A stretch of 64,000 nucleotides of DNA from Paucihalobacter ruber (GTDB lineage: Bacteria > Bacteroidota > Bacteroidia > Flavobacteriales > Flavobacteriaceae), in the NCBI RefSeq assembly GCF_006494535.1, contig NZ_VHIQ01000001.1, positions 498,736-562,735 on the forward strand, given 5' to 3'. Below the pieces are notes generated by a model, which searched no databases, was not told the DNA's origin, and was given only the letters and a program-made list of their open reading frames with translations. Below are positions 24,384 to 34,052 of this stretch, piece after piece (position 1 is the first letter of the stretch; every line of letters starts with the position of its first letter). Both the position numbers and the translations under genes were made by a program.

Positions 24384-26873
24384 CTAAAACATACCGCCGT
24401 CACTCTTGGCTTCGTTATCATCGCGTTGCTTTCTGCTCATGGCCCGATATTTTCCACCGCCAAAACGGTAGTTGATACCTGCAAATACAGTTCTGCTTTC
24501 CCAATTCCAGTTACCCACTTGTCTAAATGGTCTGTCGCTCTCAAATCTCGAGAACATGGTTCCAAAAATATCATTAAAATTAAGTGAAAATGTGCCGTTC
24601 TCAACAAAATTATAACGCATGCCCAAATTAACCATACCCATGGCCTTTGAGTTAAACTGTACACCATCCTGAGGACCTCTAAACAGTCCGAAAGCAGAAA
24701 GACTCAGTTTTTTGGTGACCTTAAAATTATTAAAAAGGCGAGCGTTAAAAACCACATTTTCTACTGTTACGGTTTCCCTGATAATATCGTCTACACCGGC
24801 CTCATTGGTTGGTACCGTTAAACGCTCGGCGATACTTTTTTGAGACCTCGAAAACACATCGATGCCGGTATTGATGCTCCACCAGGCGGTAGGTTTTAAA
24901 CTTGCAGAGACTTCCACCCCATAGGACACTGAGTTATCAAAATTATCGAAACTTATAATCAATCGGTTGAGATCGTCTCTGTCTATAAATAAATACTGAT
25001 TAATCTCATCTTGAATCACCCTGTAAAAAACACCACCGGTTATACTGCCTTTTTCAAATTGTTTGGTATAATTGGCCTCTAGCGAATTTGTGAATTGCGG
25101 TTTTAAATCAGGATTCCCAAACTGCGAAACCAAAGGCGTTGTAAATTCGGGCAACGGATTTAACTGATTGGGATTGGGCCTGTCCACGCGTCTGCTGTAA
25201 CTCAATTGATAAGTCCCCTTTTCGGAAGGTGCATAGGTAACAAAAGCCGACGGGTACAACTCAAAATAATTATTGGCAAAGGTTAAGCTGTTGTCAATTT
25301 CGGTATTTAAGTCGGTTTCAATGGCAATTCCGGTTTCTCTAACATTCTCAGCTCTTAAGCCCACTTGATAGGTCCATTTATCTATTTTATTGCCAAAAGT
25401 GGCGTAACCTGAATAAATATCTCGCGTTAAATCATAATTCGTGGCATTTGGAATAAAATCTCCATCAATGTTTTGTACTCTGGCATCGGAAAAATAATCG
25501 GTCACCGAATTCAACAATCTTGCTTCTAATCCGGCTTCCAGCTTCTTGGTTTCAGATAAAGGATTGGCATAATCCAAATTAAAAATGCTTTGCTCTCTTT
25601 TAACACCAATGTCTTCAATAAAGTTAGGTCGGGTATTAAAACCATTAAATGTATTAACATTAAAAGCATCTGAATCAAACCTATTATGGTCTGCTTCAAA
25701 CTCAAGGGTATGATCTTCTTTATCCAGTTTTAATTTGTAGGCCAAGTTGTATTGCTGCGAATCGTTATTATTGTTTATATCTAAGTTTTGATTGATCTCT
25801 GCCAGATTATTAGCTTCACCGGTTATAAATGTATCGCCTATTAATCCACCGTCGAAAATATTCTGATTGGTAAAAACCGACAGGGTGTTTTTGTCATTAA
25901 TGTAGTAATCAACCCCGATTTTATATAATGTGGACTTGTTTCTGTTTAACAAATCAAATCGTTGATTAACACCTTCATCTGTTCTGTTAATGGAGCCAAA
26001 ATTGTCGTTTTTGGCAATATTATTACTCACATTACCATAAAAATTAAACTTGCCATTTCTGTAATTTAAATTCAAGGCACTGTTAAACTTAGGCTCTATT
26101 TGATAGGCTAAGCCAACATCTACGCTGCCGTTAAAACCCATGGCCACATTTTTGTGAAGTATGATATTGATAATACCGCTCATACCTTCAGGATTGTATT
26201 TGGCAGACGGATTGGTAATTAATTCAATTTGCTTAATAGCATTGGAAGGTATTTGTTTAAGCAACTGAGCCACCGGCACGTTCGACAACTTCCCGTCAAC
26301 CATAACGGTAACGTTTTGATTACCTCTAAATGTTAGTTCGCCACTTTGTTCGTCAACCCGTACCGACGGTAAATTATTCATAATGTCTGAGGCAGTAGGC
26401 CCGGCAGTAGTTAGGTCTTTACCAACATTAATCACCTTGCGGTCTACTCTTTGCTCAATGCTCGAAACTTCTGCCACCACCGTTACCTCCTCTAATGAGG
26501 TCATATCTTCCTCAAGTGTAATGGTGTCGAGATTAACGGAATAAGCATCAGCGGAAATGCTAATGTCCTTTTGATAGGTCTTAAAACCTATATACTGTAT
26601 CTTAACGCGATAATTACCTTCTTGTAAACTATTAACTTTAAAGTATCCTTTATCATCTGTAATACCGCCGGTTAAAATTTCTCCTAAAGTATTTTCAATG
26701 ACTACTGTAACGTAAGCTAAAGGTACTTGGTGAGAGGCGTCAATTACAATACCTTCAACACTTCCCTTGCCATCTGAAGCCGGTTTGTAAAACGTTTTTG
26801 AATTTACGGTTGACCAAATGGTCAAACTCCATAGTAATGCCAAAGGCATACATAACAACACTCGTCTGTTCAT
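24384..26873 (-). CDS. TonB-dependent receptor-like outer-membrane barrel (OMP_b-brl_3)
   Basis: An 829-aa protein. Signal peptide, then a carboxypeptidase-regulatory-like domain (GSVEGIVIDASHQVPLAYV…, residues about 35-120), a plug domain (PTASDIMNNLPSVRVDE, VMVDGKLSNVP, NPSAKYNPEGMSGIINI) and a long barrel with FELYPSAFVTYAPSEKGTYQLSYSRRVDRP. This is the Bacteroidota OMP_b-brl_3 receptor type. The substrate is unknown, and no SusD-like partner is encoded nearby. It ends GINYRFGGGKYRAMSRKQR followed by a short acidic tail beyond the last strand, which is unusual. It is a single-gene unit with its own terminator. Confidence 0.88.
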   Translation of the reverse strand: MNRRVLLCMPLALLWSLTIWSTVNSKTFYKPASDGKGSVEGIVIDASHQVPLAYVTVVIENTLGEILTGGITDDKGYFKVNSLQEGNYRVKIQYIGFKTYQKDISISADAYSVNLDTITLEEDMTSLEEVTVVAEVSSIEQRVDRKVINVGKDLTTAGPTASDIMNNLPSVRVDEQSGELTFRGNQNVTVMVDGKLSNVPVAQLLKQIPSNAIKQIELITNPSAKYNPEGMSGIINIILHKNVAMGFNGSVDVGLAYQIEPKFNSALNLNYRNGKFNFYGNVSNNIAKNDNFGSINRTDEGVNQRFDLLNRNKSTLYKIGVDYYINDKNTLSVFTNQNIFDGGLIGDTFITGEANNLAEINQNLDINNNNDSQQYNLAYKLKLDKEDHTLEFEADHNRFDSDAFNVNTFNGFNTRPNFIEDIGVKREQSIFNLDYANPLSETKKLEAGLEARLLNSVTDYFSDARVQNIDGDFIPNATNYDLTRDIYSGYATFGNKIDKWTYQVGLRAENVRETGIAIETDLNTEIDNSLTFANNYFELYPSAFVTYAPSEKGTYQLSYSRRVDRPNPNQLNPLPEFTTPLVSQFGNPDLKPQFTNSLEANYTKQFEKGSITGGVFYRVIQDEINQYLFIDRDDLNRLIISFDNFDNSVSYGVEVSASLKPTAWWSINTGIDVFSRSQKSIAERLTVPTNEAGVDDIIRETVTVENVVFNARLFNNFKVTKKLSLSAFGLFRGPQDGVQFNSKAMGMVNLGMRYNFVENGTFSLNFNDIFGTMFSRFESDRPFRQVGNWNWESRTVFAGINYRFGGGKYRAMSRKQRDDNEAKSDGGMF

Positions 26874-27249
26874 TTTTTGATTGATTTATTGGTTATTAAG
26901 CTGTTGAATTAGGTGCTTATGTTTACTTGATGAGAGTATCACAATAATTCAAGCAGCATGTGTTTATAAAAGACTATTCAAATTAAATTTTGTTACAGTG
27001 GCATTCTCAATGCTTTTATAATTGTGAGGTGTCAAATTAAAAAAAAGCAATTAAAATATTTGACTATGAATAATTTAAGCAAAAAAATGATATCGATACG
27101 AAAAGATGAGATTTGGCAAGTACAAAGCGCCGAAACACCTATATGTCAATTGGTAGAAATGAGATTAAGCAAAACAAGGAGGAGCCAATAATTTAACTAT
27201 CCATTAAAAATGAAAAAACCCTTCTCAAATTATGGAAGGGCTTTTTTAT
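26874..27249. other. Gene-poor gap between the two receptor genes
   Basis: 376 bp. A 41-codon frame at 27066-27191 is present on the plus strand but has no promoter match or recognisable product. A hairpin terminator lies at the right end. The rest is AT-rich and should contain the promoter of the 829-aa receptor gene. Confidence 0.45.
27212..27248 (-). terminator. Rho-independent terminator (usable in both directions)
   Basis: CCCTTC and GAAGGG flank a 10-base loop, with a run of six A before and six T after. It lies directly after the 901-aa gene stop on the minus strand. Confidence 0.75.
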
Positions 27250-29955
27250 TTACAAATTATATCGCAGTCTAAAGGTGATAAATCTGGGTTGTATAAAATA
27301 CTCCGTTACACTAACTGAAATATTATTTGCAGAGGAGTTGACCTGAGATTGTGTATTGAGTAAGTTGGTAGCTCTAATCTCATATTCAAACTTTGAGTCT
27401 TTATCTTTTCTATAGTTTAATGAGGCATTCCAGATTTCAAACGTATTGAGGGTGCTATTATCATCTTTTAGATTATTGTAAGCATAATCTGTTCTAAAGG
27501 TAAATGTTTTCCAAATCAAGGCGTCGAACTCTACGGAAGGTGCGTTTCTGTAAAACTTTGTAAAGCTGGAACCTTGATCATTTTGATCGATGCCGTAAGT
27601 ATATCTGACGGTAAAATTGGGTGCTTCTCTAAAATTACTATTCACCTCAGCAGTGTAGGTTTGTCCGTAACTCTGGTTTACAGATCTCACATTTTGAATA
27701 AACTGGTTAAACTTAGCATAATTGAAACGGCCATTAGCTGTAGCTCTAATTTTTCCAAAGGTGCGCTGAAAACGTCCGAAGGCAGAAAAAGTTTCATCTG
27801 CAAATGCCGAATTAAAAGGCGAACTGGTTCTAATAACGCTTTCAAAATTGGTTAAATTTCTAATTTGGTCTATACTTTTATTGTAAGTTAAGGTTCCTAT
27901 TACATTGGTGTAATTAAATAAATTAAAGCTTCGGTACGTTAAATTTACAGAATGAGACAGCGCATTCTCTAAAGCTTCATTACCCGAAAAAATAGAGTTA
28001 AAGCTATTAAGCACCAGTCCGCGTGCCAGATTAGTAACATCGGTAAACTGGTTTTGCATGCGGTAATTAAAAATAATAGTTTCACTCTTTTTTAACTGAA
28101 TTCTCGCAAGAAAGTCGGGCAGTACTCTAAAGAAATTATCTTCAAATTCCTCACCAAACTGCACGTTTCTGTTACCATAGGCATGCGCTGAAAAACCTGG
28201 TGTTAAGGTGAAGATTCCCGATTTTAAGGTATAGTGCACCCCAACATACAAATCGCTAAAGTTATACTGGGTATCGTTTACATTTAATCCATCGTTAAAA
28301 ATTGGCGTTGGTGTAAACACGCTGTTATCGTCTAAAAACTGAAACATATTAGAATCAAAATCCTGACGACTTAAGATGGTTCCAAATGTAAAGTTGATAT
28401 TACTTTTATTATTGAGTACATTCCAGTAATCTAACTTGGCGTCTAACTGATTTGATTTAACTCTTCTATCTTGCGCAATATTGAAATTGTTTTGAAGGTT
28501 GTCAAAACCTAAAGCTGTAGCAGTATTTTCATAGCTGTCTTTATCTTCTAATACGGCATTGTAAAACGGATCTTCGTCTTGCAATAAATGCTGTACTTCA
28601 AACGCAAAGATGTTTTTTTCGTCTAGGGTATAATAATAGTTCAAGTTCTGATTGATGCTGAAAGGTGTAACATCTTCAATCTGGTCTGTGTTACCAAGTA
28701 CAGATGAAAATAATTGCTCGGTTTGCACTTCTTTAGACATTCTTCCCAAAACATCGTAATCTAACTGATTATTAACATTGGGTTTGTAAATAGCACTCAA
28801 CTTTAAAATGCCTTGGTCGCTACTTTGGCGCGTTCTGGAACGCGTTTCTTCGTCTGGTATACCCAAACTTTGATCGGTATAAATAAGATCCCTATTTTGC
28901 TGTAATCTAATACGACTACCGGCAAAAATGGCAAAACCACTCAAATCTAACTTGTTGTTAGGTGAATAATTAAAACTAGCCGCTCCTAATTTAGTCTGTA
29001 AATCTTGCGCTCTGTTATTTTGTAAGGCTGCAAAATTTAAATTATTGTTTCCTAAATTAATATTGGTACCACTTTGTCTGCTGGGATTTCTAAATCCCCC
29101 TGAAAAATTTCTAATATCCCTGTTAGAGAGTGCCAACTCGCCGATATTATTCATATCGCCGATAAAATTAATACTGTATTTAGGACTGTAATAAAACAAT
29201 TTTGGTTGTGCCAGATACAATTCATTTTCGGTTGAAGCACCACCACCCACAGTAACATCACCAAACCAGAAATTCTTTTTGCCTTCTTTTAATTTGATAT
29301 TAATGGCAATATTATCCTGATTGTTTTGCACACCGCTTAACTGGCCGACTTCAGCGTAATTTTTTAACACCTGAATTTTGTCGACCGCGTTGGAAGGTAT
29401 GTTTTGAACACCGAGCTTGGTATCGCCATCAAAAAAATCTTTACCATCAATCATCAACTTTTGAACACGCACGCCATCTACTTCAATTTGGCCATCGGCA
29501 TTGACTTCTACTCCGGGCAGCTTTTTAAGTACGTCTTCCAGCTTACGCTCGGTACCACTTTTAAAGGAGTCGGCATTGTAAACAATAGTATCGCCACTAA
29601 TGGTTACGGGCATTTCGTAGGTGAGTTCTACCGCATCAAGCGCATTATCGGCTATTAGGATAAAGTCTTTATTGATGTCGGATTCTTTGGTCTCAATGGT
29701 TTCTTCGGAAGTTTTCATGCCTATGTAACTTACCTGTAATTTATATCTGGCATTTTTATTTAGCGATAACTGGTATCTGCCTTTGTCGTTGGTAATGGCA
29801 TAAGCATCTAAACTGTTGGTTTCAATATTTATGGCAATAACATTGGCTAGCTCTAATGGCGAACCGATACTGTCTTTTACCACGCCTTGTACTTTAACCT
29901 GGGCATTGCTGTACGACACTACAGTTAAAAACAGTAGTATAAAAAATTTGTTCAT
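27250..29955 (-). CDS. TonB-dependent receptor-like barrel in a GLPGLI operon
   Basis: A 901-aa outer-membrane protein. Signal peptide (to SNAQ), carboxypeptidase-regulatory-like domain (VQGVVKDSIGSPLELANVIAI…, ending GMKTSEETIE), a plug (KLEDVLKKLPGVEVNADGQIEVDGVRVQKLMIDGKDFFDGD) and a barrel ending in RFITFRLRYNL. The LPGVEVNADGQIEVDG plug form is characteristic of the OMP_b-brl group commonly encoded with GLPGLI proteins. It is the last gene of an operon after two GLPGLI genes. The transported or assembled substrate is not known. Confidence 0.88.
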   Translation of the reverse strand: MNKFFILLFLTVVSYSNAQVKVQGVVKDSIGSPLELANVIAINIETNSLDAYAITNDKGRYQLSLNKNARYKLQVSYIGMKTSEETIETKESDINKDFILIADNALDAVELTYEMPVTISGDTIVYNADSFKSGTERKLEDVLKKLPGVEVNADGQIEVDGVRVQKLMIDGKDFFDGDTKLGVQNIPSNAVDKIQVLKNYAEVGQLSGVQNNQDNIAINIKLKEGKKNFWFGDVTVGGGASTENELYLAQPKLFYYSPKYSINFIGDMNNIGELALSNRDIRNFSGGFRNPSRQSGTNINLGNNNLNFAALQNNRAQDLQTKLGAASFNYSPNNKLDLSGFAIFAGSRIRLQQNRDLIYTDQSLGIPDEETRSRTRQSSDQGILKLSAIYKPNVNNQLDYDVLGRMSKEVQTEQLFSSVLGNTDQIEDVTPFSINQNLNYYYTLDEKNIFAFEVQHLLQDEDPFYNAVLEDKDSYENTATALGFDNLQNNFNIAQDRRVKSNQLDAKLDYWNVLNNKSNINFTFGTILSRQDFDSNMFQFLDDNSVFTPTPIFNDGLNVNDTQYNFSDLYVGVHYTLKSGIFTLTPGFSAHAYGNRNVQFGEEFEDNFFRVLPDFLARIQLKKSETIIFNYRMQNQFTDVTNLARGLVLNSFNSIFSGNEALENALSHSVNLTYRSFNLFNYTNVIGTLTYNKSIDQIRNLTNFESVIRTSSPFNSAFADETFSAFGRFQRTFGKIRATANGRFNYAKFNQFIQNVRSVNQSYGQTYTAEVNSNFREAPNFTVRYTYGIDQNDQGSSFTKFYRNAPSVEFDALIWKTFTFRTDYAYNNLKDDNSTLNTFEIWNASLNYRKDKDSKFEYEIRATNLLNTQSQVNSSANNISVSVTEYFIQPRFITFRLRYNL

Positions 29956-29991
29956 TTAGTTGGTTTAGTAGTTAGTAAGTAATCTTTTTAT

Positions 29992-30867
29992 TTAGAAGCC
30001 GCGGCTTCTATTGCGGCCACTCCACATTTCGCGCATTTCGGCCATTTTTTCCTTTACGGTTTCGTTATACTTTTCCTGTGTTATTTCTTTTCCTTTTGAT
30101 GGTACTTTGATTTCTTCCTTATCGGCAGGGTTCAACACAATTTTAGTGCATAAAATAACTGTTCTGTCTGCACTAACCTCTAAAATTAAACCGGGTAATC
30201 CCCAATATTCTCCGGGACCGTGACTTACCGGTATTTGAGGTGTGTACCAAGCCGTGACTTCAACGGTTTTGGGGATTTCTATTTCTTCGGAGACCTCTTT
30301 TGTAGCGGTTGTATCGGTTTTTTTCTCGGCCGTGTCGTCTCGTCTTCTCATACTTCTCCAGTCGAACTCATCAACTTCTTTAGTAGCCGTTGCCTTTAAA
30401 CACATATACTGACCAATTTGTTTGGTTTCGCCGGTCATTTTCCAGTCTAATTTTTTTAATTCGTCTTTTACCAAAAACTGCTTCCCAAAAAACTCCTGCT
30501 CTTGCAATAAGGCCAGATCCTTTACATTTTTGTATTGCGGCCCGCCGGTTAAACTGGCTCCAAATCCGCCAAAACCTCTTCCGCCACCACCGGCCCCCGG
30601 CGCTTCTAATCTTTCTTCTTCTTTATAAATAGACTCGGTTTTATTAAAGGTGAGTATAAAGGTTTTTTCAAGGAAAGTCTTCATTCGCTCCATCATCTGT
30701 TTTTTTTGCTGCTCAGATAGTTCGCGTCCGCCCCAATTGCCCATATCCATAGTGGTTTTAGTTTGGTATACGGCTCTTCCCTGAAAATCCTGGGCATTAA
30801 TGGTTTGAAAAGTCATTGAAAACAGCAACAGTAAACTAATAACCAAAAGGTTGTAAAAAGATTTCAT
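29992..30867 (-). CDS. GLPGLI family protein
   Basis: A 291-aa exported protein. Signal peptide (to INAQ), a Gly-rich loop AGGGGRGFGGFGAS near residue 100, and the defining motif WGLPGLILEVS at about residue 225. GLPGLI proteins are found only in Bacteroidota, usually beside a TonB-receptor-like barrel, and have no proven function. The C-terminus is basic (MWSGRNRSRGF). Gene spacing (36 bp before the receptor gene) indicates co-transcription. It resembles the 283-aa neighbour in the same region and is probably a diverged tandem copy. Confidence 0.9.
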   Translation of the reverse strand: MKSFYNLLVISLLLLFSMTFQTINAQDFQGRAVYQTKTTMDMGNWGGRELSEQQKKQMMERMKTFLEKTFILTFNKTESIYKEEERLEAPGAGGGGRGFGGFGASLTGGPQYKNVKDLALLQEQEFFGKQFLVKDELKKLDWKMTGETKQIGQYMCLKATATKEVDEFDWRSMRRRDDTAEKKTDTTATKEVSEEIEIPKTVEVTAWYTPQIPVSHGPGEYWGLPGLILEVSADRTVILCTKIVLNPADKEEIKVPSKGKEITQEKYNETVKEKMAEMREMWSGRNRSRGF

Positions 30868-30972
30868 ATAGTTGATTTTAAAATAGTCGATGTAAATGTA
30901 TGCGATTAAACAGTACTTAGACGATTCTAAAATCTTAAAGTTAAAGTGGTTGTAGTTAAATTTATCTTAAAG

Positions 30973-31824
30973 TTATCCGCCAATTCTAATTTGGATATGT
31001 TCGCCGCTGCCACTTCTACCTGTTGGCCTATTTTGTTCTTGCATTTCTTTAAGCCGCTTATCTACCAACACTTTGTATTCTGCTTGACTTACCTTTTTAC
31101 CTTTTGTTGGTGCTTTAATTTCCAGCTTATCTGTTGGATTCAATACAATACTCGTGCAAACTATGGTTTGAGAGCCATCGTTAATTTCTAAAATTAACCC
31201 GGGCAAACCCTGGAATTTTCCGGGTCCGTTTGAAACAGGAATTTGTGGGGTGTACCATGCGGTGGTTACAATTTCTTTTTTAACCATTTCAGGTTCTTCG
31301 TCACTTTCAACGACAGAAAAACTAAGGTTGTTGGTTTTTGGCACTTCTATCTCTCTGGTGTAGGTGGCTTTAAAGCAGGTGTAATCACCAATAAATTTGG
31401 TTTCGTTTTCAAGTTTCCAGTCGTAGTTATGCAAACTGTCTTGAATCAAAAATATTTTACCCATGGTTTCCTTTTGACTAGTAAATTCAAGTGCTTTTGT
31501 GTCTTTAAATAACACATCACTTCCGCCGCCACCAAAAGAAGTAACCATTATTCCGCCGGATGTGTTTGGTGCTTCTAAGGTTTCTTCTTCTTTATACATA
31601 GAAGTCTCCTTATCGAACACTAATTTATATGTTTTTTGAAATTGTTTTTTTAGCATTTCTTGCATTTCTTTTTCCATGGCACTGGTAACCTTGGTGCTAT
31701 CCAATTTAATTTCTACCTTCCTATGAGATTTGTAGGTGGCTATACCTTGAAAGTCTTGCGCAGAGACCTTTGAAATTACGAGCATTGACATAACAATACT
31801 CAAATTAATTAGAATATTTTTCAT
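30973..31824 (-). CDS. GLPGLI family protein
   Basis: A 283-aa exported protein with a signal peptide (to VSAQ) and the motif FQGLPGLILEIN. Its N-terminal DFQGIATYKSHRKVEIKL and its TAWYTPQIPVSNGPG segment align with the 291-aa GLPGLI protein, so the two are paralogues. It ends in a basic Gly/Arg tail (RPTGRSGSGEHIQIRIGG). It is encoded 3 bp after the small exported protein and 105 bp before the other GLPGLI gene. Probable periplasmic or outer-membrane partner of the receptor-like barrel. Confidence 0.9.
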   Translation of the reverse strand: MKNILINLSIVMSMLVISKVSAQDFQGIATYKSHRKVEIKLDSTKVTSAMEKEMQEMLKKQFQKTYKLVFDKETSMYKEEETLEAPNTSGGIMVTSFGGGGSDVLFKDTKALEFTSQKETMGKIFLIQDSLHNYDWKLENETKFIGDYTCFKATYTREIEVPKTNNLSFSVVESDEEPEMVKKEIVTTAWYTPQIPVSNGPGKFQGLPGLILEINDGSQTIVCTSIVLNPTDKLEIKAPTKGKKVSQAEYKVLVDKRLKEMQEQNRPTGRSGSGEHIQIRIGG

Positions 31825-31827
31825 GAT

Positions 31828-32196
31828 TTATGGATTTTGATTATAAAATTTTATGATGGTCTTTTTTGCTTTTTGAAAACGGCTCATAAAAACGTCAAGT
31901 TCATTTGAATTACCTTCAATTTTGAGTGAAAAATTTTCTATTAAGTAATTATCGCCCTGGTCTTTCTCACAAACAAATTCAAAATAAATGCTTTGATTTG
32001 GGCTAGATGATTCAAATATGGCTCTAACATCATCATCGTTCAAAGTTTCAATTTTTTCTAAAGAATCAGCTTTTAGTGTGACACCTATATTGGATGTTAA
32101 CACCTTAGATTCTAAAATTTGACCATTTAATGGTTTTGTTTGTGCCGCTACCGAAAAGCCGATGAGCATGGTGATAAAAAGAATAACAGTTTTCAT
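31828..32196 (-). CDS. Small exported protein of unknown function, first gene of the GLPGLI operon
   Basis: A 122-aa protein beginning MKTVILFITMLIGFSVAAQ, a clear signal peptide. I take the ATG at 32196 because the longer frame needs a TTG at 32235 and would add a non-signal prefix. The mature part is mixed alpha/beta and acidic with no motif I recognise. Only 3 bp separate it from the first GLPGLI gene, so it is part of that operon. Its start lies just downstream of the GTTAAC boxes, so its promoter is the likely control point of the operon. Confidence 0.75.
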   Translation of the reverse strand: MKTVILFITMLIGFSVAAQTKPLNGQILESKVLTSNIGVTLKADSLEKIETLNDDDVRAIFESSSPNQSIYFEFVCEKDQGDNYLIENFSLKIEGNSNELDVFMSRFQKAKKTIIKFYNQNP

Positions 32197-32220
32197 AATT
32201 TGAGTTTTAATTCTACAGTG

Positions 32221-32276
32221 CAAATATGACAACAATAAATCAGCAATAAGGTTAACCAGTGTTAACGTGTGTTAAC
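32221..32276 (-). promoter_or_regulatory. Candidate promoter with three phased GTTAAC boxes
   Basis: GTTAAC occurs at 32251, 32261 and 32271, exactly 10 bp apart. Directly downstream on the minus strand is a TTG (32244-32246), 17 bp, and TATTTG (32221-32226), an imperfect -7. Boxes placed next to a -33 element at one-turn spacing are what OmpR-family regulators bind when they activate. The regulator encoded from 34042 is the obvious candidate. The motif itself is seen; binding is inferred. Confidence 0.45.
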
Positions 32277-32374
32277 CAATTGTATTGGTGAAAACTAAAA
32301 AAACTACTTTTGATTTATGAAATGGCCATTAACAAAATGGTAAACCAACCGAGAATGATTTTGTGGGCATTGCA

Positions 32375-32396
32375 CCTGCCTGCCGGCAAAGGCAGG
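32375..32396. repeat. Dispersed GC-rich palindrome
   Basis: CCTGCCTGCCGGCAAAGGCAGG, a member of the CCTGCCTG palindrome family seen at four other sites. It falls between the divergent promoters. Confidence 0.65.
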
Positions 32397-32519
32397 TCTG
32401 ACCGATAAAAACAAATAAATATAAACAGATGAAACGTCAATGTAGAAATATTGACGCACAGAAGTCTGATTATCGCAGGGCGTTCCATGTGACCATTGAA
32501 AATCAATAAATATAAACAC

Positions 32520-34052
32520 ATGAATAGTAAAACTTACACTTGGATTCTATACGTAATTGCCACCGTTATTGTGGCCACCATTTGCATTCAAGCTTATTGG
32601 AATTATAAAAACTACCTCGTCAACAAACAGCAACTCATTAACGAAGTTCAAATAAGTTTGGATAAAGCTGTTGACGATTATTATGCTGCCCTGGCACAAA
32701 ATTCCACTGTTGGATTTACATTTAACAGCGATTCTGAAAAAAATATCTTCGGAAAGGACAGCACTTTTATTAAAATTTTATCAAGTATTGATAGTACCCA
32801 AAACAAATTTAAAAAATTAGACCATATCAAACCTGAAAGCATAGAAGGCGTTACTGTTTTTAGAGGCGCCGAGGTTAAATCGATGGATACCATTTCTCTT
32901 GAGTACGCCAGATTTGAAGATGATAACGCCACCACTTCTTTTTTAAGAAATAATCCCGATTCACTTCAAGAAAAAGCAATCAAATTCTTAACATCTAAAA
33001 TTGTGATATCCATCAAAAACGACAGTTTAGATTTGAAGCAAGTTGACAGTCTGCTTAAAAACGAATTCCAACGAAAAAAAATAAATGTCACTTACCTCAT
33101 GCAGTATAGCAATGATAAAAAGGCGCAGTATTTTAGATGGTTTGAAGACAACTTTGAAACAACAAGTAAATCGGACTCGTTGGTAAAAGGCCTCAACACC
33201 AAAGCAAACTCAAGCTTTCTCCCGCCGGGAAGTGAATTAAACTTGTACTTTACCAATGAAATGCCTTTGCTTTTAAAACGAATATCGGGCGGTATTTTAT
33301 TGTCCTCAATTCTTGTTTTAGGAGTGATTGGCTGTTTGTTTTATTTGCTCAAAATCATCAATCATCAAAAACAATTGGCCGAAATTAAAAATGATTTGAT
33401 TAGCAACATTACCCACGAATTTAAAACACCCATTGCCACCATTAGTGCCGCTTTAGAAGGTATGAGTACTTTTAACGCCATAGATGACAAGAACAAATCC
33501 AGACATTATATTAACATGTCTGCCAACCAGTTAGCGAAATTGAATACCATGGTTGAAAAACTCCTGGAAACGGCCACTCTAGATAGTAACGAACTTGAAT
33601 TTAGTAAAGAAGAAATTAATCTGAGCAATTTAATCGAAGCCTCTGTGAATAGCTTTAAAAATCAGCATCCCGATAAGACTTTTATAATCAATAAAGACAG
33701 CGATCTCATCTCGACTGAAGTAGATGTCTTTCATTTTGAAAATGCCATTAATAACATTTTAGACAATGCCGTTAAATATGGCGGCAATATAATTGAAGTG
33801 GGTATTAAATCCTTAAAAAATAATATTGAAATTGATATTTCAGATAATGGCAACAGCTTAAAAAATTCGGACAAGGATCGCATCTTCGATAAGTTTTATC
33901 GTGTTCCAAAGGGTAATACACATGATGTGAAAGGTTTTGGAATTGGTTTGTTTTACAGCAAAACCATCATAGAAAAACACGGTGGAAGTATTGTCTTAAA
34001 TTTGAATGACCATAAAACAACCTTTAAAATTAAGTTGCCTCATGAGCGCTAA
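32520..34052 (+). CDS. Sensor histidine kinase (OmpR-type system)
   Basis: A 510-aa kinase. I use the ATG at 32520; the longer frame needs a TTG. Two membrane spans (residues about 7-27 and 258-280) flank a periplasmic domain of about 230 residues with no family match by eye. The cytoplasmic part has H299 in NITHEFKTPIATI, the N-box NNILDNAVKYG, G1 DISDNG, and KGFGIGLFYSK. It is encoded with its regulator (11-bp overlap) and divergently from a GLPGLI/TonB-receptor operon. Those outer-membrane genes are its likely target, and the periplasmic domain the likely sensor of an envelope signal. Confidence 0.9.
   Translation: MNSKTYTWILYVIATVIVATICIQAYWNYKNYLVNKQQLINEVQISLDKAVDDYYAALAQNSTVGFTFNSDSEKNIFGKDSTFIKILSSIDSTQNKFKKLDHIKPESIEGVTVFRGAEVKSMDTISLEYARFEDDNATTSFLRNNPDSLQEKAIKFLTSKIVISIKNDSLDLKQVDSLLKNEFQRKKINVTYLMQYSNDKKAQYFRWFEDNFETTSKSDSLVKGLNTKANSSFLPPGSELNLYFTNEMPLLLKRISGGILLSSILVLGVIGCLFYLLKIINHQKQLAEIKNDLISNITHEFKTPIATISAALEGMSTFNAIDDKNKSRHYINMSANQLAKLNTMVEKLLETATLDSNELEFSKEEINLSNLIEASVNSFKNQHPDKTFIINKDSDLISTEVDVFHFENAINNILDNAVKYGGNIIEVGIKSLKNNIEIDISDNGNSLKNSDKDRIFDKFYRVPKGNTHDVKGFGIGLFYSKTIIEKHGGSIVLNLNDHKTTFKIKLPHER

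Larger units (their letters stand above)
32197..32519. other. Divergent intergenic region between GLPGLI operon and two-component system
   Basis: 323 bp. It contains the GTTAAC box array (32251-32276), a GC-rich dispersed palindrome (32375-32396) and AT-rich sequence before the kinase gene. No further gene is seen. Confidence 0.55.

Noticed and set aside
27066-27191. 41-codon plus-strand frame (MNNLSKKMISIRKDE…)
   Set aside because: No promoter match, no recognisable product and no neighbour on its strand; length is within chance.
34006-34041. Upstream ATG extending the OmpR-type regulator by twelve residues
   Set aside because: The added residues lie inside the kinase gene and precede the receiver domain; the ATG at 34042 starts right at the domain.
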